NCBI GenBank assembly: GCA_003290165.1 | Contig: QNQO01000606.1 | Coordinates: forward strand, 248,001-312,000 | DNA from: Berberis thunbergii | Lineage: Eukaryota; Streptophyta; Magnoliopsida; Ranunculales; Berberidaceae | Direction of reading: 5' to 3' | Length of the DNA: 64,000 bases | Part shown: positions 31,299 through 41,789 of the stretch, piece by piece | Layout: each line of letters starts with the position of its first letter | Position numbering within the stretch: the stretch's first letter is position 1 | Notes under the pieces: model-generated | What the model was told of the DNA's origin: nothing | What the model saw: only the letters and a program-made list of their open reading frames with translations | Databases searched by the model: none | Program-made: the position numbers and the translations under genes

Positions 31299-34200
31299 AT
31301 GGCTCAACAAGACCTTCTTGATGATGCAACCTTGGCCAAAGGCCTGAAGTTTTTCGAAAATAGTTTGCTTTCTGAGCCCAGCCTCGCTGAAATCCGTACA
31401 AAGTTCGGAGTCTTCGAGGACTTGCTATTGTATGTCCTAAAGGGTGACCAAATGCCATTGTCGCTACCGGTGGGGTTTATCTGGTTGTATCGGGGGATGC
31501 TTTCCCATTTTGGACATCATTTGGGAATTCATGGACCTCCTTGGGATTCCTACAGTCCAATTGGGGCGTAATGGATATAGGATTATCCTTCTCATTCTAA
31601 TTAGGATGAAGGAGGTTGACGTTCGCGTGACTCCACAAATAATCTAGTTGTTGACTTTTCAGCGGTTGAAGGGTACTGTCATCTGTAAGATGACGTCGCC
31701 GACTTGCTTCACGAATTTTCCAAATGACTTTAAATTTTGGCAAAAGTATGGTTTTTTAGCCTTTGCGAATTCCAAATACTTCCGATTCAAGGGTCGTTTG
31801 CTCGAACAAGAATTTAGGTCGCTTCGTAAGTGTAACTTTTTCTTTTAACTCTATTATGCTTGATTGCAGGTTGGTTAATCATTGTTTGTCTTTCTTTGCA
31901 GGACGGTTTCTCACTACTCCCCTTATCCTAGATGAGAAAAATATTATAGAGACGTTCTGCGGCTTGTCAACGAAGAAAGTAGTGGATGTTATAAGCGTTC
32001 CCAACTTCATCCGTAATGGATTGTGGGACAACTGGCACGTAGCCCCCACTTTGTACCTAGCATCACGACCCATTCCAGTGTCAGAACTGGGTCACTTGCC
32101 TCTTTTTTGAGTTTGACATGGAAGAGGAAAGTTGCTAAGGCCAAAGCTCTCGTTATGTCTGACGTGGAAGTGATGTCTGAGACACTTGCCTCTTTTTTGA
32201 GTTTGAAGAGGTCCCGTGTCAGAACTGGGTTGCTTTCAGCACAACCCATTCCAGTGATGGAAGAGCGCGAGTTTGATCGGCCCATCAGGGAGGAGACTGA
32301 TGTATCCGGCTGGGAAAAAGATTACATGCAGTTTGCAGTGATTGATGACAGGTCGAATTTTAGTGATGCGCAGGGCGAAGCTATGAATGAGCGACTGGTG
32401 CGGGTTGGCAATGGCGGCTTTTGTTGGTGTTGATTCCTACGGAATTGTCCCAATAGAAGGTTCTTGTGAAGATTTGTCTGAGGTATGTGGAATCTGATCG
32501 TCCCGTTGGTGCGCTATCTAGTAGCTGCCATGGTGGTACGGGCCAAGTTTCATGTAGTTTGCATTGTTCACCGTCTCGTTCCAGGCTGCAGCTCGAAGTG
32601 TTGGAGAGTCCTTTGGATAGTTCGCTTCCTCTTCTCCCTCCGGATTTCGTTAAGCCGTCTTGCACTAAAGGGTCAGTTTTTCGTGACAAGGGAAATGTCA
32701 CGGAGGAGTGCCTGGGAAAAGTGGGAATTGCAAAGGGTAGTGTAGGCATGATTCCTAATCCGAAAAGGCTTCATTTTAATGCGCGGATATGCCTGTTTGC
32801 ACCTGACTTGGTAAGGATGAGTGCTATGGTCTGGCACCAAGAGGTTGATAGTGAAGTATGCTTTGAGAAAGCATATAAGCAGGCGTCACAACTGGCTGAT
32901 GGAATGCGCTCCAAAACCCCAAGAGGATGCGCTAGAAGGTTGTAAGGATAAGCGTTTAAAGTACCTTATGTTGGGTATGTCTTATTTGAGCCAGACAGTC
33001 ATTGTTGGGATGAAAGTCGAGGCGGCTCGTGAGAGAGTATACACCATGGAGCGTGTTTTCTTTTATATGCAGGCATTCTATTCTGATGCACTATATTAAA
33101 TTGAGCTACTACAGAAGCAGGCTGAGGAAAAGGGCCTGGAGCAGTCAGTCGTGGTTGTCGAGACTTAGAAGGCCTGTCTGGAAGTCCTTGAGCATGAACT
33201 GGCAGAGGTGGTGTCCGATAGAAACAAAATCAAGCAGGAATTGAACCAGATCTGCCGATATACGAAGGCTACAATTGGAATCTAATATGAACTGCGGTCT
33301 CTTGCTGAAAAGAATACTTCGAAAGAGGCTGATTGAGCTGCTCAGAAGCAACAATTGGAATCTAATATGAAGTTCAATGCTCGGGAAGCAAACAAGGCCG
33401 ATGACCAACTTGAATTGGAATGACATGAGCTCAACACTGCGAAGAGTAGTCTGACCACATAGCAGTCTCAGGTTGACGCGCTGACAGGCAAGTTGGAGAT
33501 GTTGGAGCGTGAACTTGCTAATGTGAAGGAGTGAGGGGAAGAGCTTCTGCAGGAAAAAGGTAAATGCGAGTTCTGCTAGGTCGTACACGGCAGGCTGGAG
33601 CTGCTAACACTGATGAAGGAGGAACATCCGAAGTGGGATCTCGGCCACTATAAGAAGATGTCGTATGTAGATTTGTCTGTTGCCTTTGCATCATCGGACG
33701 AGCAGGACAGTTTGGACCCTGATGCCAAGGCCGTAGTGCATGTGGACGCGACTTTTGTTCCTTCCCTCGTGTCACGACCTAATCCACAGAGTATTATATT
33801 GTCCGCTTTGGGCCCAAGGCCCGCACAACTTCAAAATGCGTAGTACTTTGTAAATCCAAACTCGTACATATATAGCACATCCCCTTCCCTTACTTAAGCG
33901 ATTTGGGAATATAATTTCCCCTTGGTAGCTCGCCCAACCCCTCTAGTAATCTACCGGCCTATTGGGCTTCGCCATCACGGGCCTCTCCCGTACCCTCCCC
34001 TTTAGGCCTGCCCACACAATGGTATCACAGTCCACCCCCCTAAGGGAGCCCAACGTCCTCGTTGGCACACTTTCGGCTAGGTTTGACTCTGATACAATTC
34101 TATCACGACCTAGTCCATAGAGTACTATATTGTCAGCAATGGGCTCAAGGCTCGTAATTTTAAAACGCGTAGTACTTTGTAGATCCAAACTCGTACATAT

Positions 34201-34401
34201 ATAGCACATCATCTACCCTCACCTAGGCGATGTGAGATTATAATCTCCCTTGGTAGCTTGCCCAACCTCTCTTGGGATCAATAGGCCTATTGGGCTTCGC
34301 CATCACGAGCCTCTCCCGCAACCTCCATTTTCAGGCCCGCCCACACAAAGGTATCACACCTCGCTAAGCTTAGCTCTTTTGTTTCTGTACCTTCTTTCTG
34401 A
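31299..34401 (+). pseudogene. Antisense extra ORF of Tat-type element, coiled-coil protein (broken)
   Basis: The plus-strand frame starts MAQQDLLDDATLAKGLKFFE, opposite to the element's own gag direction. A likely 76-base intron (31826-31901, GTAAGT...TTTGCAG) joins EQEFRSL to RRFLTTPLILDEKNIIETFC. Downstream, about 33090-33550 encodes a heptad-rich coiled coil with stops (LEMLERELANVKE, LELEHEL-like repeats). The C-terminus has SSDEQDSLDPDAKAVVHVD and ends VSVPSF after excision of the TRIM at 33770-34358. Several stops and shifts make it a pseudogene. Its N-terminal half may relate to the 'putative gypsy-type transposon' ORF family; this is a guess. Its acidic C-terminus has a counterpart in the second Tat-type element at 52685-52832. 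Confidence 0.6.
33770..34358 (-). mobile_element. TRIM (miniature LTR retrotransposon), 589 bp, TSD CCTCG
   Basis: Two direct repeats of about 260 bp (33770-34029 and 34101-34358) begin TGTCACGACC / TATCACGACC and end GGTATCACA. They flank only 71 bp. The 5-bp duplication CCTCG is at 33765-33769 and 34359-34363. On the minus strand the short interior starts with a PBS-like TGTATCAGAGTCAAACC and ends with a purine tract ahead of the second repeat (TTAGGGGGGTGGAC). That is the complete architecture of a TRIM with no coding capacity. It interrupts the last codons of the antisense Tat ORF, and its removal restores that frame. Confidence 0.88.
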
Positions 34402-35069
34402 TAAGGACTGAATTATGTATTATGTACCCATTTTGTTCGATAGTTGATGAAAACGGTTTTATCCGTTTTGTGCTCGTTGCCTCTATTGTATTTTTTTCGT
34501 TTTGCCTTGTCGTCTTGCTTTGGCATAAGCTATTTGAATCACTAGGACATTGAATGGTCGTCGACTATCAAGAGCTTGATTGTTTATGTTGCGAATGAAT
34601 TCAGAGTCATTGTTGCATAGTCTTATCCGATAGCGGGCATACTGTAGACAGTTTTAGCTTGGGGTTGGTTTGCTCGAGTTGTTGTCTTGTTCTCGAGGTA
34701 AGCTAATGGAAGCTTTCCTTGCTTGTTTGATTAGTCGGCTACAGTTGCTGTTGTGGGCGAGTTGCAATAGCCGAGCATACGCGTTGAAGTGTTTGTGCGA
34801 GTCAGGTGTCGTAAGCTCGGGCTGACATACTATGTAGCATTTATTTGGGGATTGGTCGGATGATCTATGTGTCGGCACGAGTTGTTTCTGCTGGTAATAG
34901 GATGTCAATCTCTTTTAGCGTGAAGACACTAACTTGGCTAGATTTGACTTTGCGGTTGCTGTTTCGTAGGAGAGCAGTGGTTGCGTGGCGAGCTACTTGG
35001 GGCTCCCACATTTTGAACCATATATGCCCGAAGAATGTGGACTACAAGTTCAGGCAATAAGGATTTGGT
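34402..35069. other. Tat-type element spacer, no gene recognised
   Basis: Between the antisense ORF and the tandem array I see no coding match. It presumably is untranslated interior of the element. Confidence 0.5.
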
Positions 35070-35760
35070 GACTATGCTGAAGAGCAGTAGTCTGTGGCGA
35101 GTCGTCGACATTAGTCGGGGACTGACTAGTCTCCCACCTTTTGAACCATCTATCCCCATGCGGTAGGGGCTACAAGTTCAAGTCAAAGGGGTTCGACAAC
35201 TAGGCTGAAAAGCAGTGGTCCTGTGTCAAGCCGTCAAAATCAATTCGGGACAGACTAGGCTCCCACCTTCCAAATCATCTACACATGTGCGCATCAAGCT
35301 ACAAATTTGGGAGTTTTCAACGACCACGCTGAAAAGCAGTGGTCTCATGGCGACCCATCAGAATCAATTCACGACTGACTAGGCTCCCATCTTCTAGACT
35401 ATCTACACCCGCTCAGTGGGGCTACAAGCCCTCGGAATCAATTCGGAACAGACTAAGCTCCCACCTTCCAAATCATCTACACCTGTGCGCATCAAGCTAC
35501 AAATTTTTGAGTTTTCGGCGACCACGCTTAAAAATAGTGGTCCCGTGGTGAGCCGTCGAAATCAATTTGTGACTTACTAAGCATCCACCTTCTAAACTAC
35601 CTACACCTGCGCAATGGGGGGCTACAAGTCTAGGGTTGGTAATTCAGCGGCCAAGCTGAAAAACAGTGGTCCCGTGGTGAACCATCAAAATCAATTCGGA
35701 ACTGACTAGGTTCCCACCATCCAAACCATTTACACGCGCAGTGGGTGCTACAAGTCTGGG
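35070..35760. repeat. About 120-bp tandem array inside Tat-type element
   Basis: Roughly six diverged copies contain, in order, GCTGAAAAGCAGTGGTC, TCAATTCGGGACTGACTAGG, CTCCCACCTTC and GGGGCTACAAG. The spacing between successive GCTGAAAAGCAGTGG words is about 120 bases. One copy is shortened around 35430. Tandem arrays near the 3' end are a known feature of Tat/Ogre elements and a source of plant satellites. Confidence 0.85.
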
Positions 35761-37462
35761 ATTTGATCAGAAGATTTTGTTGTCAGACATCACTAGCAAG
35801 TCGTCGTCACCAGGCGTGATAATGCTGATTAGACTCCAACTTCCTAAACCATCGGGATCCATGCTACGTGGATTAGGTGTCAGGACGTACCATAAGTCAT
35901 CATCATCAGTCTTGGCTGAAAAGCCATTCTGGTTGGAGAGAGGTTTTGCTTGTTTGAGGGTGTGCCAACCCATGTTCGCTAATGTCGCGCACTGTATGGA
36001 CAATATTACCTTAAATTAAACTGCGATCCGTGCGACAAAGTTGATTCGTATATGTGCTCGTGCCAAGCATGTATCTGAATATTGTTTGAATAGTGGACTG
36101 AGCCTATGGTCCCGCAGATAAAGAGCTAGGACTTTCTATACGGTTGCGCTACGTGTACGACATAGACCGTATGGTAACATGTGTGTAGTTGAGTATTGGT
36201 TACTACTCCTCACTTGCTGAGGTTGCGTGAACGCCATTATTTGAACGAACGCGGTCTGCGCAGTTTCCTTGGGAACCGTCGACTTTTTTTTCCTTACGGT
36301 ATTCAATGTTTGATAGTTAATGCTGGGGTGCTCGTTTGTTGAATCATCGTGTCTATATAATTGTATTCTTCCATTAGTGTAGGCACTATCTTTCGCAGAA
36401 CATATCTCTTATAATGTTCTTGTTTGAATAAAATGCTTTGGATTTTTCAAAGGCTAAAGGGATATCTCAAGCAATGGAGTTTTTGAATGTTCTGACATTT
36501 GCACCGATCAGACATGATCAAAATCGTCATTTATGCGTGGCCACTTGTTCTAGGTAGGCACGTAATTGATATGCTGAGATCTCGTAATTTCTTCCCATGT
36601 CGCATAGAAGAAGTACGCACTCTCTTCCAAGGGAAGAGTTTGTCATTCAGGTACTGGTGCCAACCGTTGTTCCTGAATGTTTAATTTCAGAGATAGCACC
36701 AACAGCCATTGTCTGAGTGTCTGCCTTGACCGCTTCTCGAGTAGCTCTGTCGCCTCGCCTTGCGCTGGATGTCGGCATCCGGTTAAGGTGGAATTCGACA
36801 TGGCATGTTGGAGTGGGCCATCGACTCTCAAACGTTGTTGTCATTCCTGCCGCGAGAAAGCGCACTTTCGCATATACCTGATACTTGTCCCAAGTTCATC
36901 TGTTGATCGATCGAGCTTATGAATTGGCCATAAATTTTCGTGGTGCTTCTGATTTTTGATTTTGTACCACTTTAGACCATATTTGAGGGGTATGTCCGCA
37001 GAAGCGTTGAACATGATATTTTCATCATGTTTTTGCTCATTCTAGTCTTCGCGGAGAGGCTGAGGAGTGGAGTCTTCTTCGGATACCTTTACGTAGTTAG
37101 ATCGTCTAAGCGAGTATTTACTTAATGTCGCACTGATTTCTGATGCTTGTAGTCTGTAGTCTTTCGTATTTGCCTCAAGGTGCTTGTGGTTACATCTTTC
37201 CAATAATCAATAGAGTTTGTTTTCATAATCCTTTCTTTACTTCTTAAATGATTGCAAACAACATAACCTTTAAGAACAAAAACTCTACATTGACTATGGA
37301 AAGGGAAATAAGCAATAAAAAAAACTAACTGTTGACTGAGAGAAATTGATCATGGCGCTGATGTGAACTCGGATGGCCTTTGAGGATCTTTAGTATTCTC
37401 AGCGGACTGTCAAGATTTGCTGAAGTTACAGAAGTTACTGAAGAGTAAACCTTGTAGAGGGG
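35761..37462. other. Tat-type element interior without recognisable pol
   Basis: This is where reverse transcriptase, RNase H and integrase would be expected downstream of protease. I searched both strands by eye for YxDD, RNase H and HHCC/DDE motifs and saw none. The stretch is non-coding or too diverged to recognise. Confidence 0.45.
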
Positions 37463-39660
37463 TTAATCTCCGAACCAACGGAAGGTCGGGGTTGTGTTCT
37501 CGTTTGCCTCGGCCTCTCCATTTCGCTTGGCTAAAAAGCAGATTGTTCCTGTACAGCTTGACTGAGGTGCTTTCGCTGTCATTTGACCTGGCACTGGTTC
37601 AGGCTGCTTAGTAAGACTCTGTTGGATCTGGGAGCACTCTATTTGTTTCAGTGCGGCGTAATGGCAGCCTCGTGTCGTAGGTTGGCATTCAAATATTTTC
37701 CATTTGGAGTGGTTAGTGGTATACTTAACGCACTGATAAAGAGTAGATACTATTGCTTTCATCTGGTAGAGCCATGGTCTTCCCAAGATAAGGTTGTACG
37801 TCGATGGTGCGTCTACTACCATGAAGTCTAGAAACATGACCTTTCTTTGCTGCGACTCTTCTGCCCATGTTGCTAACCTTATCTTTTCGATGGGAAAACA
37901 TTTCTTTCCGTTGAATCCAATCAGCGGGTAATCTGAGCACGACAGGTTTTCCTCCTTGAGGTCTATATTGCGGAACGTGTCGTAGAACGGGATGTTGAGC
38001 AATCTTCCTATGTCCACCAAGGCTTTCTTTACCTCCCATCTTGCAATGGAGACCAAGATGACTAGGGCATCATTGTGCGACGCTCGGACTCCTTTGATAT
38101 CTTTTTCCATAAAGGTCAATATAGGAATGGGCTCTGAACCCTCGCGTGGCAGATGCGTATGTACTCATCCGCGAGTTGTGTCTGCATTTTCAGTAGAGTC
38201 TGCTTGCGAAACATGTGTGACTGGTTTTCACTCAGTCTGACTCCATGAAGGACAAATTATCCCTTGAATCTCCTTTATTTCTTTCCTTGACTCCCCTCAG
38301 TCTCTGGTTCGTTCTAGTCCCTTCTCAGAGTTAAGGAATTCTTTTTAGTTTGCCCCTGAGGATCCAGTACTCAACTTCATACATCAAACTCTTGTAGTCA
38401 TTGGTATCGTGGCCACCCTCCTTGTTGTACGTGGAGTATTTGTTGTAGTCACGCTTGGAGGTGTCTCCGCACTGCTTTGGGGGCCACTTTTGATCTTCCC
38501 AATTTTTCATGAAGTTTAGTACGTCTGACATGTTAGAATTGAGAGGTGACACAGCCCTGGATCCAACGTAATTGGTGGTTTTATCTAACATGGATCAACC
38601 AGGGTCTGATCTGTTGTCACTGCGTTTTCTCTTATTCCTTTCTTCATCCTCACATTTCTTTCCCTCCTTGTCCCTAGGAGTGGAGGGCTTCTTCTCGCAT
38701 TCGATTTACCTTTTCATGGTCCTCAACTCCTCCAAGGTAATGTGTTTTTGTGCGCTCTTGCATCTTGTCCAGAGGGGATTCAAGGTGAGGCCCACAGTGA
38801 AGGTTGTCACAGTTGTGTCATTGCACCCGTTGATGAGAGTCAGTTTGTTATTGAAGCGCGTGATATACTCTCTGAGTGTCTAATTGGACTTCTTCTTTAG
38901 AGAGAGTATGTAGTGCGGGTCTTTTCGAAAATGTTGGCTCCCAACGAAACGTATTAGGAACTCTTTTGCCAGCGTCTTGAAGGAGTTGATCGACCTCGGT
39001 GAAAGGCTGTGGAGCCACGTTAATGCTGACTTCTTCAGGCCAATGGGAAAAGGCCTTCACATCACCGTTTCGGATCCTTCTTTGAGAGCTATCACTTGTT
39101 GATAATGGCGTAGGTGGTCGAACGGGTCGGTGGTTCCATCGTAGAAGTCAAGCTTCGAGGGAGTGAACTTCCTTGGAAGGGCCTCATTCATGATTCGATC
39201 CACAAATGGTGGGACAGAGAGACAGTAATGCACATCCGGGTTGTGTGCTATTTTGCGGAAGGGGTTCTAAGGGCCGAGCCTACTTGCCCTGGTGGCAGGC
39301 TCAGCGTTAGCCGTGTAACCTCCTTCAGTCTAACGAGAACTAGTGGGGGCTTGGCTCTCATGTGCTTGCTCTCTACCTTCCTCCGGAGACGAAGGCCTGT
39401 GCTGCTCCTGGTTTCCATTAGCTGGTGGTAAATTTTGTCACGTGAGAGCCTCTACTGCTTTGGCAATCTGCTGTATTTGAGATGACAACATCTCTGTTCT
39501 GGGGTCCGTCATTGTTGTTGTCGGCGCGTGGGTGGGAGTTTGTTATTCGTGCATGACCGAAACTGTTGAAAGTGGTGGTACAGCACCAGCTTAAGCGTTT
39601 GACGTGTCCCCTTGTTTTTCATTGTTGCGCGATCTAGTGGTCACCATCTATCTGGGTTTT
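37463..39660 (-). pseudogene. gag and protease of Tat-type element (broken)
   Basis: Minus-strand gag pieces include 39060-38848, a capsid-like stretch, and 38591-38331, with the knuckle-like segment NKEGGHDTNDYKSL, where expected cysteines are replaced by tyrosine or serine. The 37463-38119 frame is a clean 218-codon protease-region ORF: SHNDALVILVSIARWEVKKA, LVDIGRLLNIPFYDTF, YNLILGRPWLYQMKAIVST and YTTNHSKWKIFECQ. The order is typical of Tat gypsy elements. The protease active-site D-S/T-G appears as DIG, so activity is doubtful. Confidence 0.8.
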
Positions 39661-39700
39661 GAAGGAAAATGGTGCTAGTGAAAAAGTTGGGAAATTTGCG

Positions 39701-39720
39701 TCCCCACGGATGGCGCAAAA
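39701..39720 (-). other. Primer-binding-site region of Tat-type element
   Basis: On the minus strand TTTTGCGCCATCCGTGGGGA follows the LTR after one base. It resembles the TTTGGCGCCGTCTGTGGGAA sequence found at this position in Tat-lineage elements. A near-identical site is at 55551-55570. Confidence 0.75.
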
Positions 39721-39721
39721 C

Positions 39722-40410
39722 TGATATAGTCATTTTTCGCTCCTTGCTTTGACCTAGTCCCGCTGACCTATTGACCTGCACAAGTAACGCTCGTGATCCA
39801 TGGACCACCGTTGTGGTGGCCGATGACACTCTGATGCTAAAGTCAGACATGGGTCTGAGGAAGGTGTAATGTTGTAAACATGGAATTTGTAGCGTGCCTT
39901 ATCTTACCAACCTCATGTCTTATTTATAGTACAGGAGTCCTGATTTTACCAGGTCATCGAATGCGTAGTTTAGGAAGGAGATCTTCATGGAGATCATTCT
40001 CTAATTAGGAGTCGTGTTGTAAGAGGAAAGTTCTTTGTTAGCCTTGTGCTCCTAGATATGCGGGAGATAGTTCCCAATCCAAAAGCAATCGTAAAAGGAA
40101 TTGTTTCCCTACGTGGAATGTACTCCGGTATTTGCTTCCTAATTGAAAACATATAACTGTTGTAATTGCTCGTCCGAACTTGATCATCGAGATACTTGCC
40201 TTAGTAGAACTTATGGGTATTAATGATAGCTATGAGACGTGTGGGCCTTGCATGCTGTAAGAGTTCGGGTCCGTCCAGCGGCCTGAATTAGGTGGGCTTG
40301 GTACCATTTGGGCCGGATCAATGTTGGACTGACGCTAAAACTCGTAATTTCTCGAAATCATCATGACACGTATATGGCTCAAAGATGTGACATTTTTTTT
40401 TCTATCATCA
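39722..40410 (-). repeat. 5' LTR (element orientation) of Tat-type element
   Basis: It pairs with 30352-31034. A TATA-like CTATAAATA on the minus strand (about 39921-39929) is a plausible promoter for leftward gag transcription. Confidence 0.85.
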
Positions 40411-40415
40411 ATGAC

Positions 40416-41104
40416 TATATAATTTTCTTGTAGCGTGTAGTTGTGCTTTTGACACCACTATCATGTCATATCTTTACTATACCACTCTAGTAGTTGGGTC
40501 ATGCCTTCGACACTCCCACCAATGTCATTTGCATAGCCACAAACTTTTTGTTTGTAATGTGAAATCGTACGCACCCTCATCATTCACCAATGTTTTTTAC
40601 ATGACCACAGACTTTTATTTGTAGTGTGAAATTGTGCACACAATCATTGGGTCGTGCCATGTTAAAGACACATATAAGGTAACTTCAGTTTGTGCTTATA
40701 AAAAATATTGTTTTATATATCATAAATTTACAGATTATTAAAAACTAGATAAATAAATAAATATGCTATCTGGGTTGTTGAGATGATCATTATCATAGTC
40801 ATTTAGTGATCAAGATCTTGATATTTACCACTATAATAAAAATTCTCTATCTCTTACTTCGTCCACAGCATATGTAACTTTGAAATCCAACATGCATTCG
40901 TTCTTTTAATTATGTGATACAACAGAATGCCCAAACACGATCAGACACCAAAATTTGAAGTAAATTTATGAAACAAAGCACCAAAATTGTGCAGTAAATT
41001 ACAATGAAATGGAACCTCGAAGTGGTCCTGGATTTGGCGAGGATCCATAGCCTGACTGTGAGGTTCAAGTCCCAGTTATCCTGCAGTGCACTCTGCGAAC
41101 ACAA
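40416..41104. other. AT-rich region, no gene recognised
   Basis: Two similar blocks around 'ATTTGTAGTGTGAAATTGTGC' and 'GTTTGTAATGTGAAATCGTAC' (about 40555-40645) suggest a local duplication. No coding region or complete element was found. Confidence 0.4.
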
Positions 41105-41670
41105 ATTTTTTTGGATAGATTGCACGACTTTAGTAAAATAACCATAACTTACTAATTTCAAAACATTTTCAAGTGATTCAAGTTATGTTTATTATATAAC
41201 TCAGAGTACTACAACTGTTGTGTTTTGATCAACTTGTGAATCGGTCTCAATCGAGCACATAAGTTGGCCAAAAGTCAGGAATACTATCCCGTTTTTATTT
41301 TTCGGACAAATTTGTGCGACTTTAGTCAAATGAACATAACTTCCTCAATTCAAAACATTTTCAACTGATTCAAGTTGTGTGTATTTGATAACTCAGATTA
41401 ATACAACTTTTGTGATTTGATCAACTTGAGAATCTGTCTCGATCGAGCACATAAGTTGGCTGAAAGTCAAGAGTACTATCTCATTTTCATTGCAAGACAT
41501 TTGTGCGACTTTATTAAAATGATCATAACTGGCTAATTTCAAAACATTTTCAAGTGATTCAAATTGTGTTTATTAGATAACTTATAGCAATACAACTTTT
41601 GTGTTTTGATGAACTTAAGAATCAGTCTCAATTGAGGGTTTAAATTGGTCGAAAGTTACCTTGTTTTGCG
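41105..41670 (+). repeat. About 190-bp tandem array (three units)
   Basis: Units starting near 41122, 41314 and 41504 share GACTTTAGTAAAAT, CATAACT, TTTCAAAACATTTTCAA, TGATTCAA and GATCAACTTG words in the same order. The third unit is partial. It lies just upstream of the RTE LINE. Confidence 0.85.
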
Positions 41671-41789
41671 TTTTTTTCATTTTGAATTTGGATTTTTCTG
41701 TTATACATATTTATTGATGGTATGAGAAAGTTAAAAAAAAACCAAAAAATACTCAATGGTAGCGTGAGAAAGAGAAAATGGTGACATAG

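Larger units (their letters stand above)
30352..40410 (-). mobile_element. Tat-type Ty3/gypsy element, minus strand, no visible RT/integrase
   Basis: LTRs at 30352-31034 and 39722-40410 both begin TGATG(C)A-like/TGATATAG and end TATCATCA on the plus strand. Flanks ATGAT (30347-30351) and ATGAC (40411-40415) form a 5-bp duplication with one mismatch. On the minus strand a PBS-like sequence follows the 39722-40410 LTR, and a purine tract (CAGGGGGAGTAGC) precedes the other, so the element points leftward. Order in its own direction: gag, protease, spacer, 120-bp tandem array, then an antisense ORF. Tat-lineage elements are known for extra ORFs and tandem repeats near the 3' end. No reverse transcriptase, RNase H or integrase is seen, so it seems non-autonomous. 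Confidence 0.82.
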
